NCBI GenBank assembly: GCA_003155495.1
Contig: PMDB01000076.1
Coordinates: forward strand, 48,656 to 84,851
DNA from: Ignavibacteriota bacterium
Lineage (GTDB): Bacteria; Bacteroidota; Ignavibacteria; UBA10030
Direction: 5' to 3'
DNA: 36,196 nucleotides
Shown: positions 9,237-18,061 of the stretch, piece after piece
How positions within the stretch are numbered: the stretch's first letter is position 1
How the letters are laid out: the number at the start of each line of letters is the position of its first letter
Program-made: the position numbers and the translations under genes
Notes under the pieces: generated by a model
The model's input: only the letters and a program-made list of their open reading frames with translations
The model's database searches: none
What the model was told of the DNA's origin: nothing

Positions 9237-9989
9237 TTACCAGATAACATCCCGAATCTTTGCTACATACGTTCGGCTGACTTTCACTTTGGATTTATCC
9301 TTGAGCATTGCTATGAATCCTCCTTCGCCATCACTGGCGAGATGTTCAATGGATTTATTCGCAATGATATAAGAACGATGCACTCGTAAAAAACGGGAAG
9401 GATCCAACCGCTCTCCAAGAGCGTTCAGGCTCAAATTACAAAGATGAGCGCCGTTGTTTGTGTATAACCGTGTGTAATCTCCATCAGCTTCAAACCAAAT
9501 AATATCCTCCACCTGAACCGAGACGATCTTTCTTCCGATACGGATAAAGATGCGTTGAGGATAACCTTCTGTCTCCTTCGATTGTTGCAAGACCCGCACA
9601 ATCCGTTCAATGTCATCGCCTGACTTAGAGGTTCGATCAAATACTTTCTGAACCGCCCGGGAAAATCTTTTCCGGTCGTACGGTTTGAGAAGGTAATCGA
9701 CAGCATTCATCTCAAATGCTTTCAGAGCATAATCACTGTACGCGGTTGAAAAGATAATGTGGGGAACGTGTTTCAGATTTTCCAGAACCTCAAATCCGTC
9801 CATACCGGGCATACGAATATCGAGAAATATGAGATCGGGTTTGGTCTCGTTTATCGTTTTAACTGCTTGCCTGCCATTCTTGCATTCTCCAACAATATTA
9901 ATTTGAGGAAAATCCTGCACGTACTCTTTCAAAAGTTTGCGTGCAAGAGGCTCATCGTCAACTAATATTGTTGTTATACGGTTCTTCAT
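9237..9989 (-). CDS. LytTR-family response regulator
   Basis: A 250-residue two-domain transcription factor. The receiver domain (1-about 120) shows acidic pair D11/D12, phosphoacceptor D57 in FLDIRMPG, the conserved Ser/Thr in FSTAYSDYAL and Lys in LLKPYDRKRF. The LytTR DNA-binding domain (about 148-250) has IIWFEADGDYTRLYT and FLRVHRSYIIA. It overlaps the upstream kinase by four bases (ATGA), so they are one two-component system. The kinase gene was once preceded by a CPBP protease in the same operon. Targets are unknown; LytTR regulators often control envelope, autolysis or bacteriocin-type functions. Confidence 0.93.
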   Translation of the reverse strand: MKNRITTILVDDEPLARKLLKEYVQDFPQINIVGECKNGRQAVKTINETKPDLIFLDIRMPGMDGFEVLENLKHVPHIIFSTAYSDYALKAFEMNAVDYLLKPYDRKRFSRAVQKVFDRTSKSGDDIERIVRVLQQSKETEGYPQRIFIRIGRKIVSVQVEDIIWFEADGDYTRLYTNNGAHLCNLSLNALGERLDPSRFLRVHRSYIIANKSIEHLASDGEGGFIAMLKDKSKVKVSRTYVAKIRDVIW

Positions 9990-11110
9990 TTCAAAGGCAG
10001 GGTAAAAACAACTTCGCAGCCCTGTTGATCAAGCGACTGTATTTTTAGCCGAGCTGAGGCGCCATAAATTTTGCGGATGCGGGCGTCGGTATTTTTCAAA
10101 CCAACACCATCAGTTGTTGCTAACGGATCAGAGCAAGAAATGCCAACACCTGTGTTAGAAATTCGGAATGTTATTCCCTCTGTTTCCTTTTGAATTTGAA
10201 TGCACACGCTTCCCCCTTCTTCGGCAGGCGCGATTCCATGTTTGATCGCATTTTCAACTAACGGTTGGAGAATCATTGGAGGTACTAAAAAGGAAACGAG
10301 GGATTGATCAACCTGAAATTTTGTCGTCAGCCTGTCTTCCAATCTTTTTGATTCTAATGCAATAAAGTCTTGAACAAACTGAAGTTCATCTTTCAGAGGT
10401 ACAAAATCCTTCTTCGAGCTTTCTATTGCATAGCGAAGCAAATCGGCAAGCTGGGCAATCAACGTACGTGTTTCTTCGGTATCAGTTGCCGCCATTGCAC
10501 TAATACTGTTGAGCGTGTTGAAAAGAAAATGTGGATTGATCTGTGCTTTCAATGTGACAAGTTCTTGTTCTTTCCGAAGGGATGATAACTCCAAAGCAAT
10601 TTTCTCTTTGACGCGCAGCTGCCTGAGAATTTCGTATCCATGATAAAGAGCGAATTGCAGGAGATAAATCAGGAGATTGTAATATATAAGCCAGCCTGCA
10701 CTCTTCCTTAATGGTTCAGCGCTTGCCTCACTGCCGAACCAAGCAACCATATAATAAAGATATCCATAGTTCAACACGGCATACGTAGGGGCAAGAAGGA
10801 GATGTACAAATCCCCTCCAGTACCACCGCGCCGCATACATCCAACGAATAACGATGAACCAGATCGGTATACTCAAAGCAAACATCACCATGCTTTGACA
10901 TACCTGCCAGTAGACCGCCTGTAGAAAAGAAACATTGTATGATTGCATCAATGGAAATGCGGCAAGCAACGAGTAAACGCACCAAACTGCCGCAACAATT
11001 CCTACACCGCGGTTTGTGATGCGCGGCTTCGAAGATTCTCCTAATATGGTTTGAAGAGGAAAAGTTTCAATATGTGTTATTCCATTATCCATCGTTTTTT
11101 GTTTTTCCAT
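9986..11110 (-). CDS. LytS/YehU-type sensor histidine kinase
   Basis: A 374-residue membrane kinase with about four N-terminal transmembrane segments (35-165), then the His_kinase domain: INPHFLFNTLNSISAMA with phosphoacceptor H194, N-box LVENAIKHG with N287, G1 box NTGVGI and G2 GVGLKNTDARI. No periplasmic sensor domain of note, so the signal is probably sensed in the membrane. It feeds the LytTR regulator with which it overlaps. Its start overlaps the former stop of a decayed CPBP protease gene: the remnant ends SISGE and the old stop TGA is now TGG. An alternative start is ATG seven codons in. Confidence 0.92.
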   Translation of the reverse strand: MEKQKTMDNGITHIETFPLQTILGESSKPRITNRGVGIVAAVWCVYSLLAAFPLMQSYNVSFLQAVYWQVCQSMVMFALSIPIWFIVIRWMYAARWYWRGFVHLLLAPTYAVLNYGYLYYMVAWFGSEASAEPLRKSAGWLIYYNLLIYLLQFALYHGYEILRQLRVKEKIALELSSLRKEQELVTLKAQINPHFLFNTLNSISAMAATDTEETRTLIAQLADLLRYAIESSKKDFVPLKDELQFVQDFIALESKRLEDRLTTKFQVDQSLVSFLVPPMILQPLVENAIKHGIAPAEEGGSVCIQIQKETEGITFRISNTGVGISCSDPLATTDGVGLKNTDARIRKIYGASARLKIQSLDQQGCEVVFTLPLK

Positions 11111-11236
11111 TCACCTGATATTGAAGAGAACATGAGCCACGATTCAATTACTAAATTAATCAACACATGTGCAACTATACAAGGCCCGACATTTCTTCCA
11201 CTCGTTACATAGATGGATGCTGATCCTAAGCCCAAC
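11110..11236 (-). pseudogene. CPBP protease C-terminal remnant (copy B, 3' part)
   Basis: The minus strand reads LGLGSASIYVTSGRNVGPCI, then VAHVLINL and on to SISGE, closely matching residues 153-194 of the intact CPBP protease, including the third motif HxxxN. There is no start; homology begins abruptly at 11236. The missing middle of the gene is replaced by the methyltransferase-like gene at 11307-11873, with the 5' leader of the same CPBP copy on its other side. Confidence 0.85.
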
Positions 11237-11292
11237 GCCTGCAGGCATTAGGCCGTGGCAACAGAGGGCATCATTGTCTTTCGCTGTTAGCC
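11230..11292 (-). repeat. Tentative short attC-like site next to the ICMT-like gene
   Basis: On the minus strand a GGCTAAC box (11286-11292) immediately downstream of the gene is followed 50 bases later by GTTGGGC (11230-11236), the spacing of a short 63-bp attC. The inner L boxes pair poorly, so this is only a suggestion; the case rests mainly on the inverted repeat at the gene's two ends. Confidence 0.25.
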
Positions 11293-11306
11293 GAAGTACC
11301 ATTTAT

Positions 11307-11873
11307 TTAAAAGATTCCAGGGATTAGTCGCTTGGTCGAGGCACAGTAGTTGACATACTCATCACCGAAATTATCAATAAGGGCTTTCTCTTCAACATGG
11401 ATTCTATAGAGAAAAGCCGAACATATCGGGAGAAAAATTATGAGCATGCTCATATAGTCAGCGAAGAATAACCCAAGCCCAAAGAATGAAAGCAAACTGC
11501 CCGCGTATGCCGGATGGCGCACAAAGCGATAAATTCCTTTCCTGATTATGTGATGGTCTTTTGTGATCGAAACGTCCACTGTGAATTGATGCTTCAGAGA
11601 AAAAATAGCAATCCAACGAACAAGCAAACCACAGACAATGAGAATGAGACCAGCAATTGGAAATATTCGGGATCCATTTCCAAAGTATCCAATACTCTGA
11701 AAGCTGAGAAGGATGCCAATATTCACGGAGAGAGCAATGGTTATCCATAAAAGACGGAGCGATGATTTATCAAATCTCATATCCGTCGATTGAGAACGAT
11801 TCGTTCGGGCTAAGATGATTTCCGAACCTGCCCAAAGGACGGAAACTATTATCAAAACGATTCCCAAGGCCAT
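11307..11873 (-). CDS. Isoprenylcysteine carboxyl methyltransferase (ICMT/PEMT)-family membrane protein
   Basis: A 188-residue protein with four to five hydrophobic segments. The C-terminal half has the family pattern GIYRFVRHPAYAGSLLSFFG followed by a second membrane region and RIHVEEKALIDNFGDEYVNY, the SAM-binding and catalytic RHP/EE signature of ICMT-like and PEMT-like methyltransferases. Bacterial substrates are generally unknown. A weak AGGA ribosome site lies about 13 bases before ATG. The gene replaces the middle of a CPBP gene and is bracketed by a 9-bp inverted repeat (11287-11295 and 11905-11913), which resembles the ends of the cassettes found further right. Confidence 0.85.
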   Translation of the reverse strand: MALGIVLIIVSVLWAGSEIILARTNRSQSTDMRFDKSSLRLLWITIALSVNIGILLSFQSIGYFGNGSRIFPIAGLILIVCGLLVRWIAIFSLKHQFTVDVSITKDHHIIRKGIYRFVRHPAYAGSLLSFFGLGLFFADYMSMLIIFLPICSAFLYRIHVEEKALIDNFGDEYVNYCASTKRLIPGIF

Positions 11874-11914
11874 TTGCGTGTTTTCCTATACTTGTTGGGG
11901 GCATTTCGGCTAAT

Positions 11915-11945
11915 GTTCATTAATGATGCAATCCTATTTTGTTCC
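11915..11945 (-). pseudogene. CPBP protease 5' leader and start codon (copy B, 5' part)
   Basis: The minus strand here (AACAAAATAGGATTGCATCA, then TTAATGAAC) aligns with the leader and start of the intact CPBP gene (AACAAAAAAGATTGCATAAT, then TATGAAC). Coding similarity stops two codons after ATG, exactly where the sequence leading to the ICMT-like gene begins. Confidence 0.6.
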
Positions 11946-12016
11946 TAACCTTCAAGTGTTTTTTCCTGTCCTCATTTAAACAATAATTCTTTCAAATTCA
12001 ATTATGTCTATTTTCT

Positions 12017-12601
12017 TCATTCACCCGATACCGAAGACAACATAAGCCATGGTTCGATTACTAAATTAATCAGCACATGTGCAGCAATACAGGGTCCGAT
12101 GTTTCTTCCACTTATCACATAAATAATAGCTAATCCAAAACCAAGCATGCTCGTCGACAACATCGCCAATAATGCAAACCTCAATTCCCTCTTAAATAAA
12201 AACCACATAGAATGGGCTAATCCGAAAATAATTCCAGACAAAACTATTTGAAGAATCGCACCATATCCAAGGTTCATCGTGAAATCCATGAACCAGCGCC
12301 TAAAGATTACTTCTTCAAGCAATCCACCTGCAAATGCGGAGAGAATACCAATGAATTTGAGAACGGATATTTCTCGCTGCATTTTTAATATGCACGGAAT
12401 GTTTCGAAATGTATAGAGTATATAACCAAAGGACAGAATCAACGACAGTCCCCAAGAGTAGAACGGTGCTAATGTATCTCTTGAAAATCCCAAGTTTTGA
12501 AATATCGGATTCTTTATCCCGACCAGATTCATTATAAAAGGGCTGAACATTATCATTGAGAACGTGATCAGAATAAATCCTGTTTTTCTTCTGTCGTTCA
12601 T
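12017..12601 (-). CDS. CPBP-family intramembrane glutamic endopeptidase (intact copy)
   Basis: A 194-residue polytopic membrane protein of the Rce1/CaaX-like CPBP family. Motif 1 EExxxR is E96/E97/R101 (LLEEVIFRRW), motif 2 FxxxH is F126/H130 (FGLAHSMW), motif 3 HxxxN is H175/N179 (AHVLIN). All catalytic residues are present. In bacteria, members serve in bacteriocin immunity, peptide maturation or signal proteolysis. It is the only complete one of at least three copies in this region; the others are wrecks at 6207-6305 and 11110-11945. In the damaged copy B the gene lay just upstream of a LytS kinase, suggesting that the protease and the two-component system once worked together. Here it follows a TPR gene and a TonB receptor on the same strand. 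Confidence 0.9.
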   Translation of the reverse strand: MNDRRKTGFILITFSMIMFSPFIMNLVGIKNPIFQNLGFSRDTLAPFYSWGLSLILSFGYILYTFRNIPCILKMQREISVLKFIGILSAFAGGLLEEVIFRRWFMDFTMNLGYGAILQIVLSGIIFGLAHSMWFLFKRELRFALLAMLSTSMLGFGLAIIYVISGRNIGPCIAAHVLINLVIEPWLMLSSVSGE

Positions 12602-12640
12602 AATTATGCAATCTTTTTTGTTGGGAGTGTGTAATGTACG

Positions 12641-13426
12641 TTATTGTGTTTCTGCCTCGGAAGCAACTTTTTTCATAAGAACATACTTCACCCATCCATA
12701 GTCCGGATTGGTCTCCAACGCTTTCTCAAATGCCTTGCGCGCAAGGATTGTCTCTTTCCTGTCGAGATAAGCTATACCGATCCATGTATATACTTGTTCT
12801 TTTCCCCAATCTGGCTGGAGAGAATCTACTGTCTTCCATTGATCAAAAAGTTTCACTGCTTCCTTAAATGCTTCAAGACCTTTTTCCTTGCCGCCTCCGA
12901 ACAATGCCGGCGTATTATAAGTGCCTATCGCGCCGAGCAACGCCACTCTTGGGTTCTCTAGAGCAAGATTTTTCGCTTTGCTCATTTCGGAACCGGACTT
13001 AGGCCCACGCCATATTCCGCTCAGTGGAGAAAAGGCGATTTGCATGCCATAACAGCTTGCGAGCAGTGCATGCGACTCGGCATCGTTGTCGTTTATTTGA
13101 AGAGCCTTTTCTAGATGCACGATCGCGCTATCGAAACTTGCAGGAGATTTCTCTTTATCCATCCGATAGACCGCAACTGCCATTTGGTAGTCTATATAAC
13201 CAAGATAATACTCTGCAAGTGCTTGATGATCTCCTTGACAGGTAAATTGAGTCAGGATGTTATGCGCTTGCTCAAATTTTTCTCTTGAGGCTGTATTGGA
13301 ACCTTGTTGTATAAATTCTTTTGCATCCATTATTCCTTGCGCTGCGGTCTGTGTTTGACTAAAGCCATTCACCGTTACTAAAATAATTATGCAACTTATA
13401 ATGATGTTCAATCGCATTGTTTGCAT
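12641..13426 (-). CDS. Exported TPR-repeat protein
   Basis: A 261-residue protein with an N-terminal signal sequence (MQTMRLNIIISCIIILVTVN, cut near GFSQT). Helical tetratricopeptide units are seen around residues 40-130 (AEYYLGYIDYQMAVAVYRMD; AIVHLEKALQINDNDAESHA) and 210-250 (AYLDRKETILARKAFEKALE then TNPDYGW). The middle part ENPRVALLGAIGTYNTPALF resembles exported TPR proteins of Bacteroidota found beside TonB receptors. It follows the TonB receptor by 30 bases and precedes the CPBP gene by 39, so the three are probably one operon. Likely a periplasmic scaffold; specific function unknown. Confidence 0.75.
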   Translation of the reverse strand: MQTMRLNIIISCIIILVTVNGFSQTQTAAQGIMDAKEFIQQGSNTASREKFEQAHNILTQFTCQGDHQALAEYYLGYIDYQMAVAVYRMDKEKSPASFDSAIVHLEKALQINDNDAESHALLASCYGMQIAFSPLSGIWRGPKSGSEMSKAKNLALENPRVALLGAIGTYNTPALFGGGKEKGLEAFKEAVKLFDQWKTVDSLQPDWGKEQVYTWIGIAYLDRKETILARKAFEKALETNPDYGWVKYVLMKKVASEAETQ

Positions 13427-13456
13427 TGTTGTACTCCTGATGAATTGATAGAATTG

Positions 13457-15703
13457 TTAATTATCGATACCGTATGAGCCGAATGAGATTGCAACTCCAA
13501 AGTAAATAGACCGTCGATAGTCTGTCGTTTTTAGTGTACGTTCAGAATAATCGGCTGAATATTCATAGCCGGAGGGATTGTCTCGATCCAGTAGATTGGA
13601 AACGGCGAAGTAAATCATAGCCGAGTTCAAATCGCCAAACGGTAAGAAATACCCTAAGCTCACATCTATTCGAATGAAGTCCGGCATACGTTCTGAGTTT
13701 ATCGGACCCTGCACCGGTTCATAATATTCCTCTCCTGCTGCTTGAATTGCGCTTACAATCGGGGTAACGGGCTTACCTGTTGCATATCGAGCAGTCAAGC
13801 CGAGACTAAAGAATTGAATTAATTGAATCTTTCCTACGACAGTCAAATTGTGGGTAATATCAAATGACGAGGGGGCTTGTTCGTACACAATACGATCTAC
13901 AAGATCGCGCGCTTGCAATCTGCGGGAATGCAAATAACTGTACGAAATCCAGCCGCTGACAGGCGTTCTCAGAAATCCTCCATACTTTAAAAAGAAATCC
14001 AATCCCGTTGCGATGCCATCACCGAGGTTTGCATAATGCGTTAACTCGTTGCGAAGAACAAGATTGGAGTAATTCTTTTGATATGTCTCAATCCGACACA
14101 TGAGAAGTTCAGTGGAATATTCGGCTCCTGCAGTAAGGTGTTGTGCCGACTGTGCTGATAATTGAGTATTTCCATTCACTTGATTGTAAAGGTATGGTTG
14201 AGCGAATTGATGATATATTCCCCAACTCATTTGTGCATACATTTCTTTTGATATGTTATAGCGAAATGACGCTCGCGGATCGACAATGGCTTCCTTTGAT
14301 AAATCATAGTAATCACTTCTGATGCCAATACTTACCATGACCCTTTTCAAAAATGCAGATTCCAGCTCAGAGTACACTCCAAGTCTCACGGCACTATATT
14401 CTTCATCCAAAGTATAAACACTTCCATGGGGATCAAGCACGGATAGATTTTGTGGCACCGTTCCCTTATATCGATTGATCATTTTCTCAGCTTCAGCTCC
14501 GAACGACAATCGATGATCATCGTCCAGATTCGCTTCTGCATCGAAGCGAGCTTTGTAGGTAATGTCTGAAGGTTTCAAATTCAAACTGCCGAGATCTTGT
14601 TAGGTGATAAACCGATTGAGAGAGAGACTCCCTTTCAGGAGCCATTGCTCCGTTGCTTCACTCCATTGAAGATTATGAAACCAGTTTGTCTCTTGTGATT
14701 TGTATACGCCTTTAAATGAAAGCTCATCCACCCGAACGCCGATTAAATCGGTGTTAACGAAATTAAAGAATTTAATTTGAGCGGTAGGAGAATATTTCCA
14801 GATCACACTCACATTGCCATCGAGACCCTCGGGTGGAACGGTGAATCTACTGCGGGAACCATTCATTCGAAACATTGCATCTGTAAAACTTTTATTACCC
14901 GAGATTCGAATCCCGAGTGTGTTGGGAATAATTGGAATACTTGCAGCAAGAGATCCAGCAGCAAGTCTGACACCAACCGATGAGGTCAACTTCGACGGCT
15001 TATTCAAACTTTCCATTGCCAGTACGCCTGACAACGCATTTCCATAGCGGGCAGAAAAACCTCCCGAAGAAAAAAATGTTCCGCCGATGAGGAAGGGTGG
15101 TATGGTCCCGAAAAATCCGCCTGTAGACGACTCAAATTTGTAAGGATGCACAACTGTTGCTTGATCGAGAAGAATCGTTGTTTCACCAACATCTCCGCCT
15201 CGGACAAACAATCCGGAACCCTCATCGACTGCAACTACTCCGGGAAATGTCTGGATGGCTCGGAAAATGTCAGCTGCCGCTCCGGGTGTCGTAAAGACCT
15301 CAAGAGAACGAAGCGTTAATGCTTTCGGTTCATCACCTGTTGTGAAGGCACTTCCAGCTACAACAACTTCCTTGAGCTTCACGGACGATTCATTCATCTC
15401 TATATTGAGAACGATGGAATCATTTTCTGATACTGTTAGCCTAAAATTCACCGGTTCATATCCCATTCGTGATGCTCGAACGATGCCTTCTCCGCGCTTT
15501 CCCGTTTTAAAAACAAACCTCCCCTTCGAATTCGTAGCATCGCCGTCATGTGTGCCGACTATTTGCACATTCACCATTGCAAGGGGCAACCCATTCCCGT
15601 CCTTAACGAAACCAGCAATCACCGATTCTTTCTTCTGACCAAACACGGTTATTGCAATGAAGAAAATAGAGATAATGGATCTATTAATTCTGTGTGAAAA
15701 CAT
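13457..15703 (-). pseudogene. TonB-dependent receptor with one in-frame stop codon
   Basis: The frame runs 748 codons from ATG at 15703 but is interrupted by TAA at 14600-14602 (codon 368), between RFIT and QDLGSLNLKPSD; the same frame continues without shift. Upstream part: signal peptide, CarboxypepD_reg domain (about 27-110: IAGFVKDGNGLPLAMVNVQI), plug domain (about 120-225: AADIFRAIQTFPGVVAVDEG then SGLFVRGGD) and the first barrel strands. Downstream part (13457-14599): barrel strands to a C-terminal RRSIYFGVAISFGSYGIDN. Either a single nonsense mutation has killed the receptor, or there is a base error, or both halves are made separately (an ATG follows at 14584). Ligand unknown. First gene of a putative operon with the TPR and CPBP genes. 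Confidence 0.85.
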
Positions 15704-15849
15704 GCTGTTTTACTCTTTTTAAAAATTGATGGAGTTCCGCGTTTTTTCTTTGAACAAGGATACGTTACGATTCTTTAAATGCGAATCGAATTCCGATGAA
15801 GTGCGGGACGAATCGCCGGTCTACGGCTGTTTCCACTGGTCGTACGACA

Positions 15850-15992
15850 ATATATATTTTGCTCATTGCTCCTATCTCAATTGACCTGCTCATTTACAAA
15901 CCGCAGACGCCTTGCCAGGATTGGGGATTGTGCTGCTGGGTGTTCCAATGTATTTTGTGTGGAAGAAATATAACTCTAGAACTGTATCATAA
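15850..15992 (+). pseudogene. Permease 3'-end remnant (copy C)
   Basis: ISIDLLIYKPQ on the plus strand matches ISIDLLIFKPQ in the intact permease at 4656-6131. A small deletion then shifts the frame, and the nucleotide match resumes through the region for LLG.P.YF.WKK. The copy reads TATAACTCTAGAACTGTATC before a stop. It lies upstream of the TonB receptor and beside the lysA terminator, with no LytTR tail after it. Confidence 0.8.
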
Positions 15993-15997
15993 ACAGC

Positions 15998-16019
15998 AAC
16001 GCCCTCTTATGAGGGCGTT
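15998..16019 (-). terminator. Terminator downstream of lysA
   Basis: Perfect 9-bp stem AACGCCCTC/GAGGGCGTT with a four-base loop, 22 bases beyond the lysA stop. It is short of a long T-run but symmetrical, so could act in both directions. Confidence 0.75.
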
Positions 16020-16041
16020 TGCATTTCGAAGATTGATTTTT

Positions 16042-17310
16042 CTATCCTAACTCTTCCATCGTCTGGCGAGGACGAATGACACGTACACGATCTCCGTTCA
16101 CAAGAATTTCAGCGGGACGAGGCCGACCATTGTAATTAGAACTTAACACAAAACCATATGCGCCGGTTGTGAGCACTGCAAGATATTCGCCTGTATTTGT
16201 TTTTGCCAGCATTCGATCACGAGCAAAAAAATCGGTGCTTTCGCAGATCGGGCCGACAATATCAACCTTCTCGTGTTCGTACGTATCAATGGATACTGGA
16301 ACGATTTGATGATATGCCTGGTAGAGACTCGGCCTCAGTAAGTCGTTCATACCGCTATCAACGATGACAAATTTCTTCACAGAATTTTCTTTTATAGAGA
16401 TCACCTGCGTCACCAAAACTCCGGCATTTGCCACAATCGAACGTCCCGGTTCAATCCAAAGTGAACAGCCAGATGACTGCAGAATAGGTAACACCGCTTT
16501 CAGAAAGTCTTCGGGTGTTGGTATACTATTATCCGGCGTTTCTTCTTTTGGAAGCGCTTCATGCACAATGGCATTGGTGTATTGAACACCAAAACCGCCA
16601 CCAAAATCAATATGTGTCAAATTGATGCCGGCTGATCGCAATTTTTCGATCAATCCGACCACATAGTTCGCCGTTGTTATAAACGGTTCCACTTTTGTAA
16701 TTTGTGAACCGATGTGAGTATGAATTCCTACCAGTTCCAGCGATGATAACGAGACTGCATACTGAAATACCTCGAATGCTTTTGATGCTTCGATGCCAAA
16801 TTTAGATGATTGGAGACCCGTGGTAATGTACGGATGGCTTTGTGCATCGATATCTGGATTGATGCGAAGCGCAATGCGGGCTTTCTTTCCCATTCGAAGT
16901 GCTACGCGTGAAATCGTATGCAGTTCTGCTATCGATTCAACGTTGAAGCAGAAAATGTCCTGCTTTAATGCATATTCGATTTCATCTTCTCGTTTTCCCA
17001 CACCTGCAAAGACAATCTTATCCTGAGTAAACCCGGCATTTAACGCAAGATACAACTCCCCGGCAGAGACCACATCCGCACCAGCGCCATCTGCAGCAAG
17101 TATTTTCAAAATAGAATGATTTGCATTCGCCTTCAGAGCATAACACACAAGGTGATTCGTTTCTCCCATCGCGCCGCGGAGAGATCGATAATTCTCCGTG
17201 ATTTGGTTCTTACTATAAACGTACAATGGCGTACCGTACTCTTCCGCTAATTCTTTTAATGGAATATCTTCACATGTGAGATTGTTTTCTTTATATGTTA
17301 TATAATTCAT
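16042..17310 (-). CDS. lysA: Diaminopimelate decarboxylase
   Basis: Converts meso-diaminopimelate to L-lysine, the last step of lysine biosynthesis; a cytoplasmic PLP enzyme of 422 residues. The PLP lysine is K60 in YALKANANHSIL. Other family motifs: SAGELYLALNAGF, HIGSQI, the phosphate-binding GGGFGVQY, EPGRSIVANAGVLVTQV, and the C-terminal GPICESTDFFARDR supplying the active-site cysteine. All are intact and length is normal. Start is ATG at 17310, no strong ribosome site. It is co-directional with a membrane protease gene 62 bases upstream. Confidence 0.95.
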   Translation of the reverse strand: MNYITYKENNLTCEDIPLKELAEEYGTPLYVYSKNQITENYRSLRGAMGETNHLVCYALKANANHSILKILAADGAGADVVSAGELYLALNAGFTQDKIVFAGVGKREDEIEYALKQDIFCFNVESIAELHTISRVALRMGKKARIALRINPDIDAQSHPYITTGLQSSKFGIEASKAFEVFQYAVSLSSLELVGIHTHIGSQITKVEPFITTANYVVGLIEKLRSAGINLTHIDFGGGFGVQYTNAIVHEALPKEETPDNSIPTPEDFLKAVLPILQSSGCSLWIEPGRSIVANAGVLVTQVISIKENSVKKFVIVDSGMNDLLRPSLYQAYHQIVPVSIDTYEHEKVDIVGPICESTDFFARDRMLAKTNTGEYLAVLTTGAYGFVLSSNYNGRPRPAEILVNGDRVRVIRPRQTMEELG

Positions 17311-17372
17311 GAACGATTTGAGATTTTCGATTGATACGAAAGCATAGTGATATATCTATTTCTATTCCTTAT

Positions 17373-18038
17373 TTATGTAAACAACCTAATAAATGTATCT
17401 AATGGCATGCGCAGTGTGAGTACAATAGAAAAAACAGCATGTTGGAACGGCGCTATTCGCATCAGCATAATAACAATGAGAATTCCGAAGAATCCGATTT
17501 GCCGAAACTGCTCGCCTATTTTTTCTGGAAGCAGCGATGATAATACATGCGATCCATCTAACGGCGGTACGGGAATCAGATTAAAGACCGCAAGAAAAAT
17601 ATTCAGCGTGATACCGGCGGCAAACATGCGAATCACAAATATCGCTATTTCACGTTGTAGATCACTTTCGGCCAACGTCGTCGAACCAAGAATGTGCACT
17701 GAAAGGATGTATAAAATCGAACAAAAGCACGCCATCAATAAGTTAGAGAACGGGCCCGCAATAGAGACAAGAATATCGTCCCGGTGAAAATTACGAAAAT
17801 GAGCCGGATTGACTGGAACCGGTTTTGCCCATGCAATAAACACAGATCCAGCAGAGATAAACGACAACAATGGAATTGCAATAGATCCAATTGGGTCAAT
17901 ATGGGGAATCGGATTAAATGTTAACCTGCCGGCATCACGAGCTGTGGTGTCGCCCAGACGCAGCGCCATCCACCCATGCGCTACTTCATGTACGACAATG
18001 GAAAAAAGAAGAATCGGTAATACATAAAGTGAATCCAA
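17373..18038 (-). CDS. Site-2-protease-like membrane metalloprotease (M50 family)
   Basis: A 221-residue polytopic membrane protein with the zinc motif HEVAHG (H17, E18, H21) in the first membrane segment and the second metal motif NLIPVPPLDGSHVL near residues 165-178, typical of the short M50 rhomboid-neighbour group (FpvI/SpoIVFB-like, YwhC class). The frame has no ATG before the catalytic motif: the start must be TTG at 18036-18038, with AAAGGA about seven bases upstream. Substrate unknown; such small M50 proteins are widespread housekeeping membrane proteases. Divergent from the TPR gene; a strong hairpin lies in its 5' leader. Confidence 0.88.
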   Translation of the reverse strand: MDSLYVLPILLFSIVVHEVAHGWMALRLGDTTARDAGRLTFNPIPHIDPIGSIAIPLLSFISAGSVFIAWAKPVPVNPAHFRNFHRDDILVSIAGPFSNLLMACFCSILYILSVHILGSTTLAESDLQREIAIFVIRMFAAGITLNIFLAVFNLIPVPPLDGSHVLSSLLPEKIGEQFRQIGFFGILIVIMLMRIAPFQHAVFSIVLTLRMPLDTFIRLFT

Positions 18039-18061
18039 GAGAATGTCCTTTCAAAAACAAT

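Noticed and set aside
13457-14584. The 3' part of the TonB receptor considered as a separate gene starting at ATG 14584.
   Set aside because: It begins in mid-barrel in the same frame as the upstream part, has no signal peptide or ribosome site, and is explained by a single stop codon.
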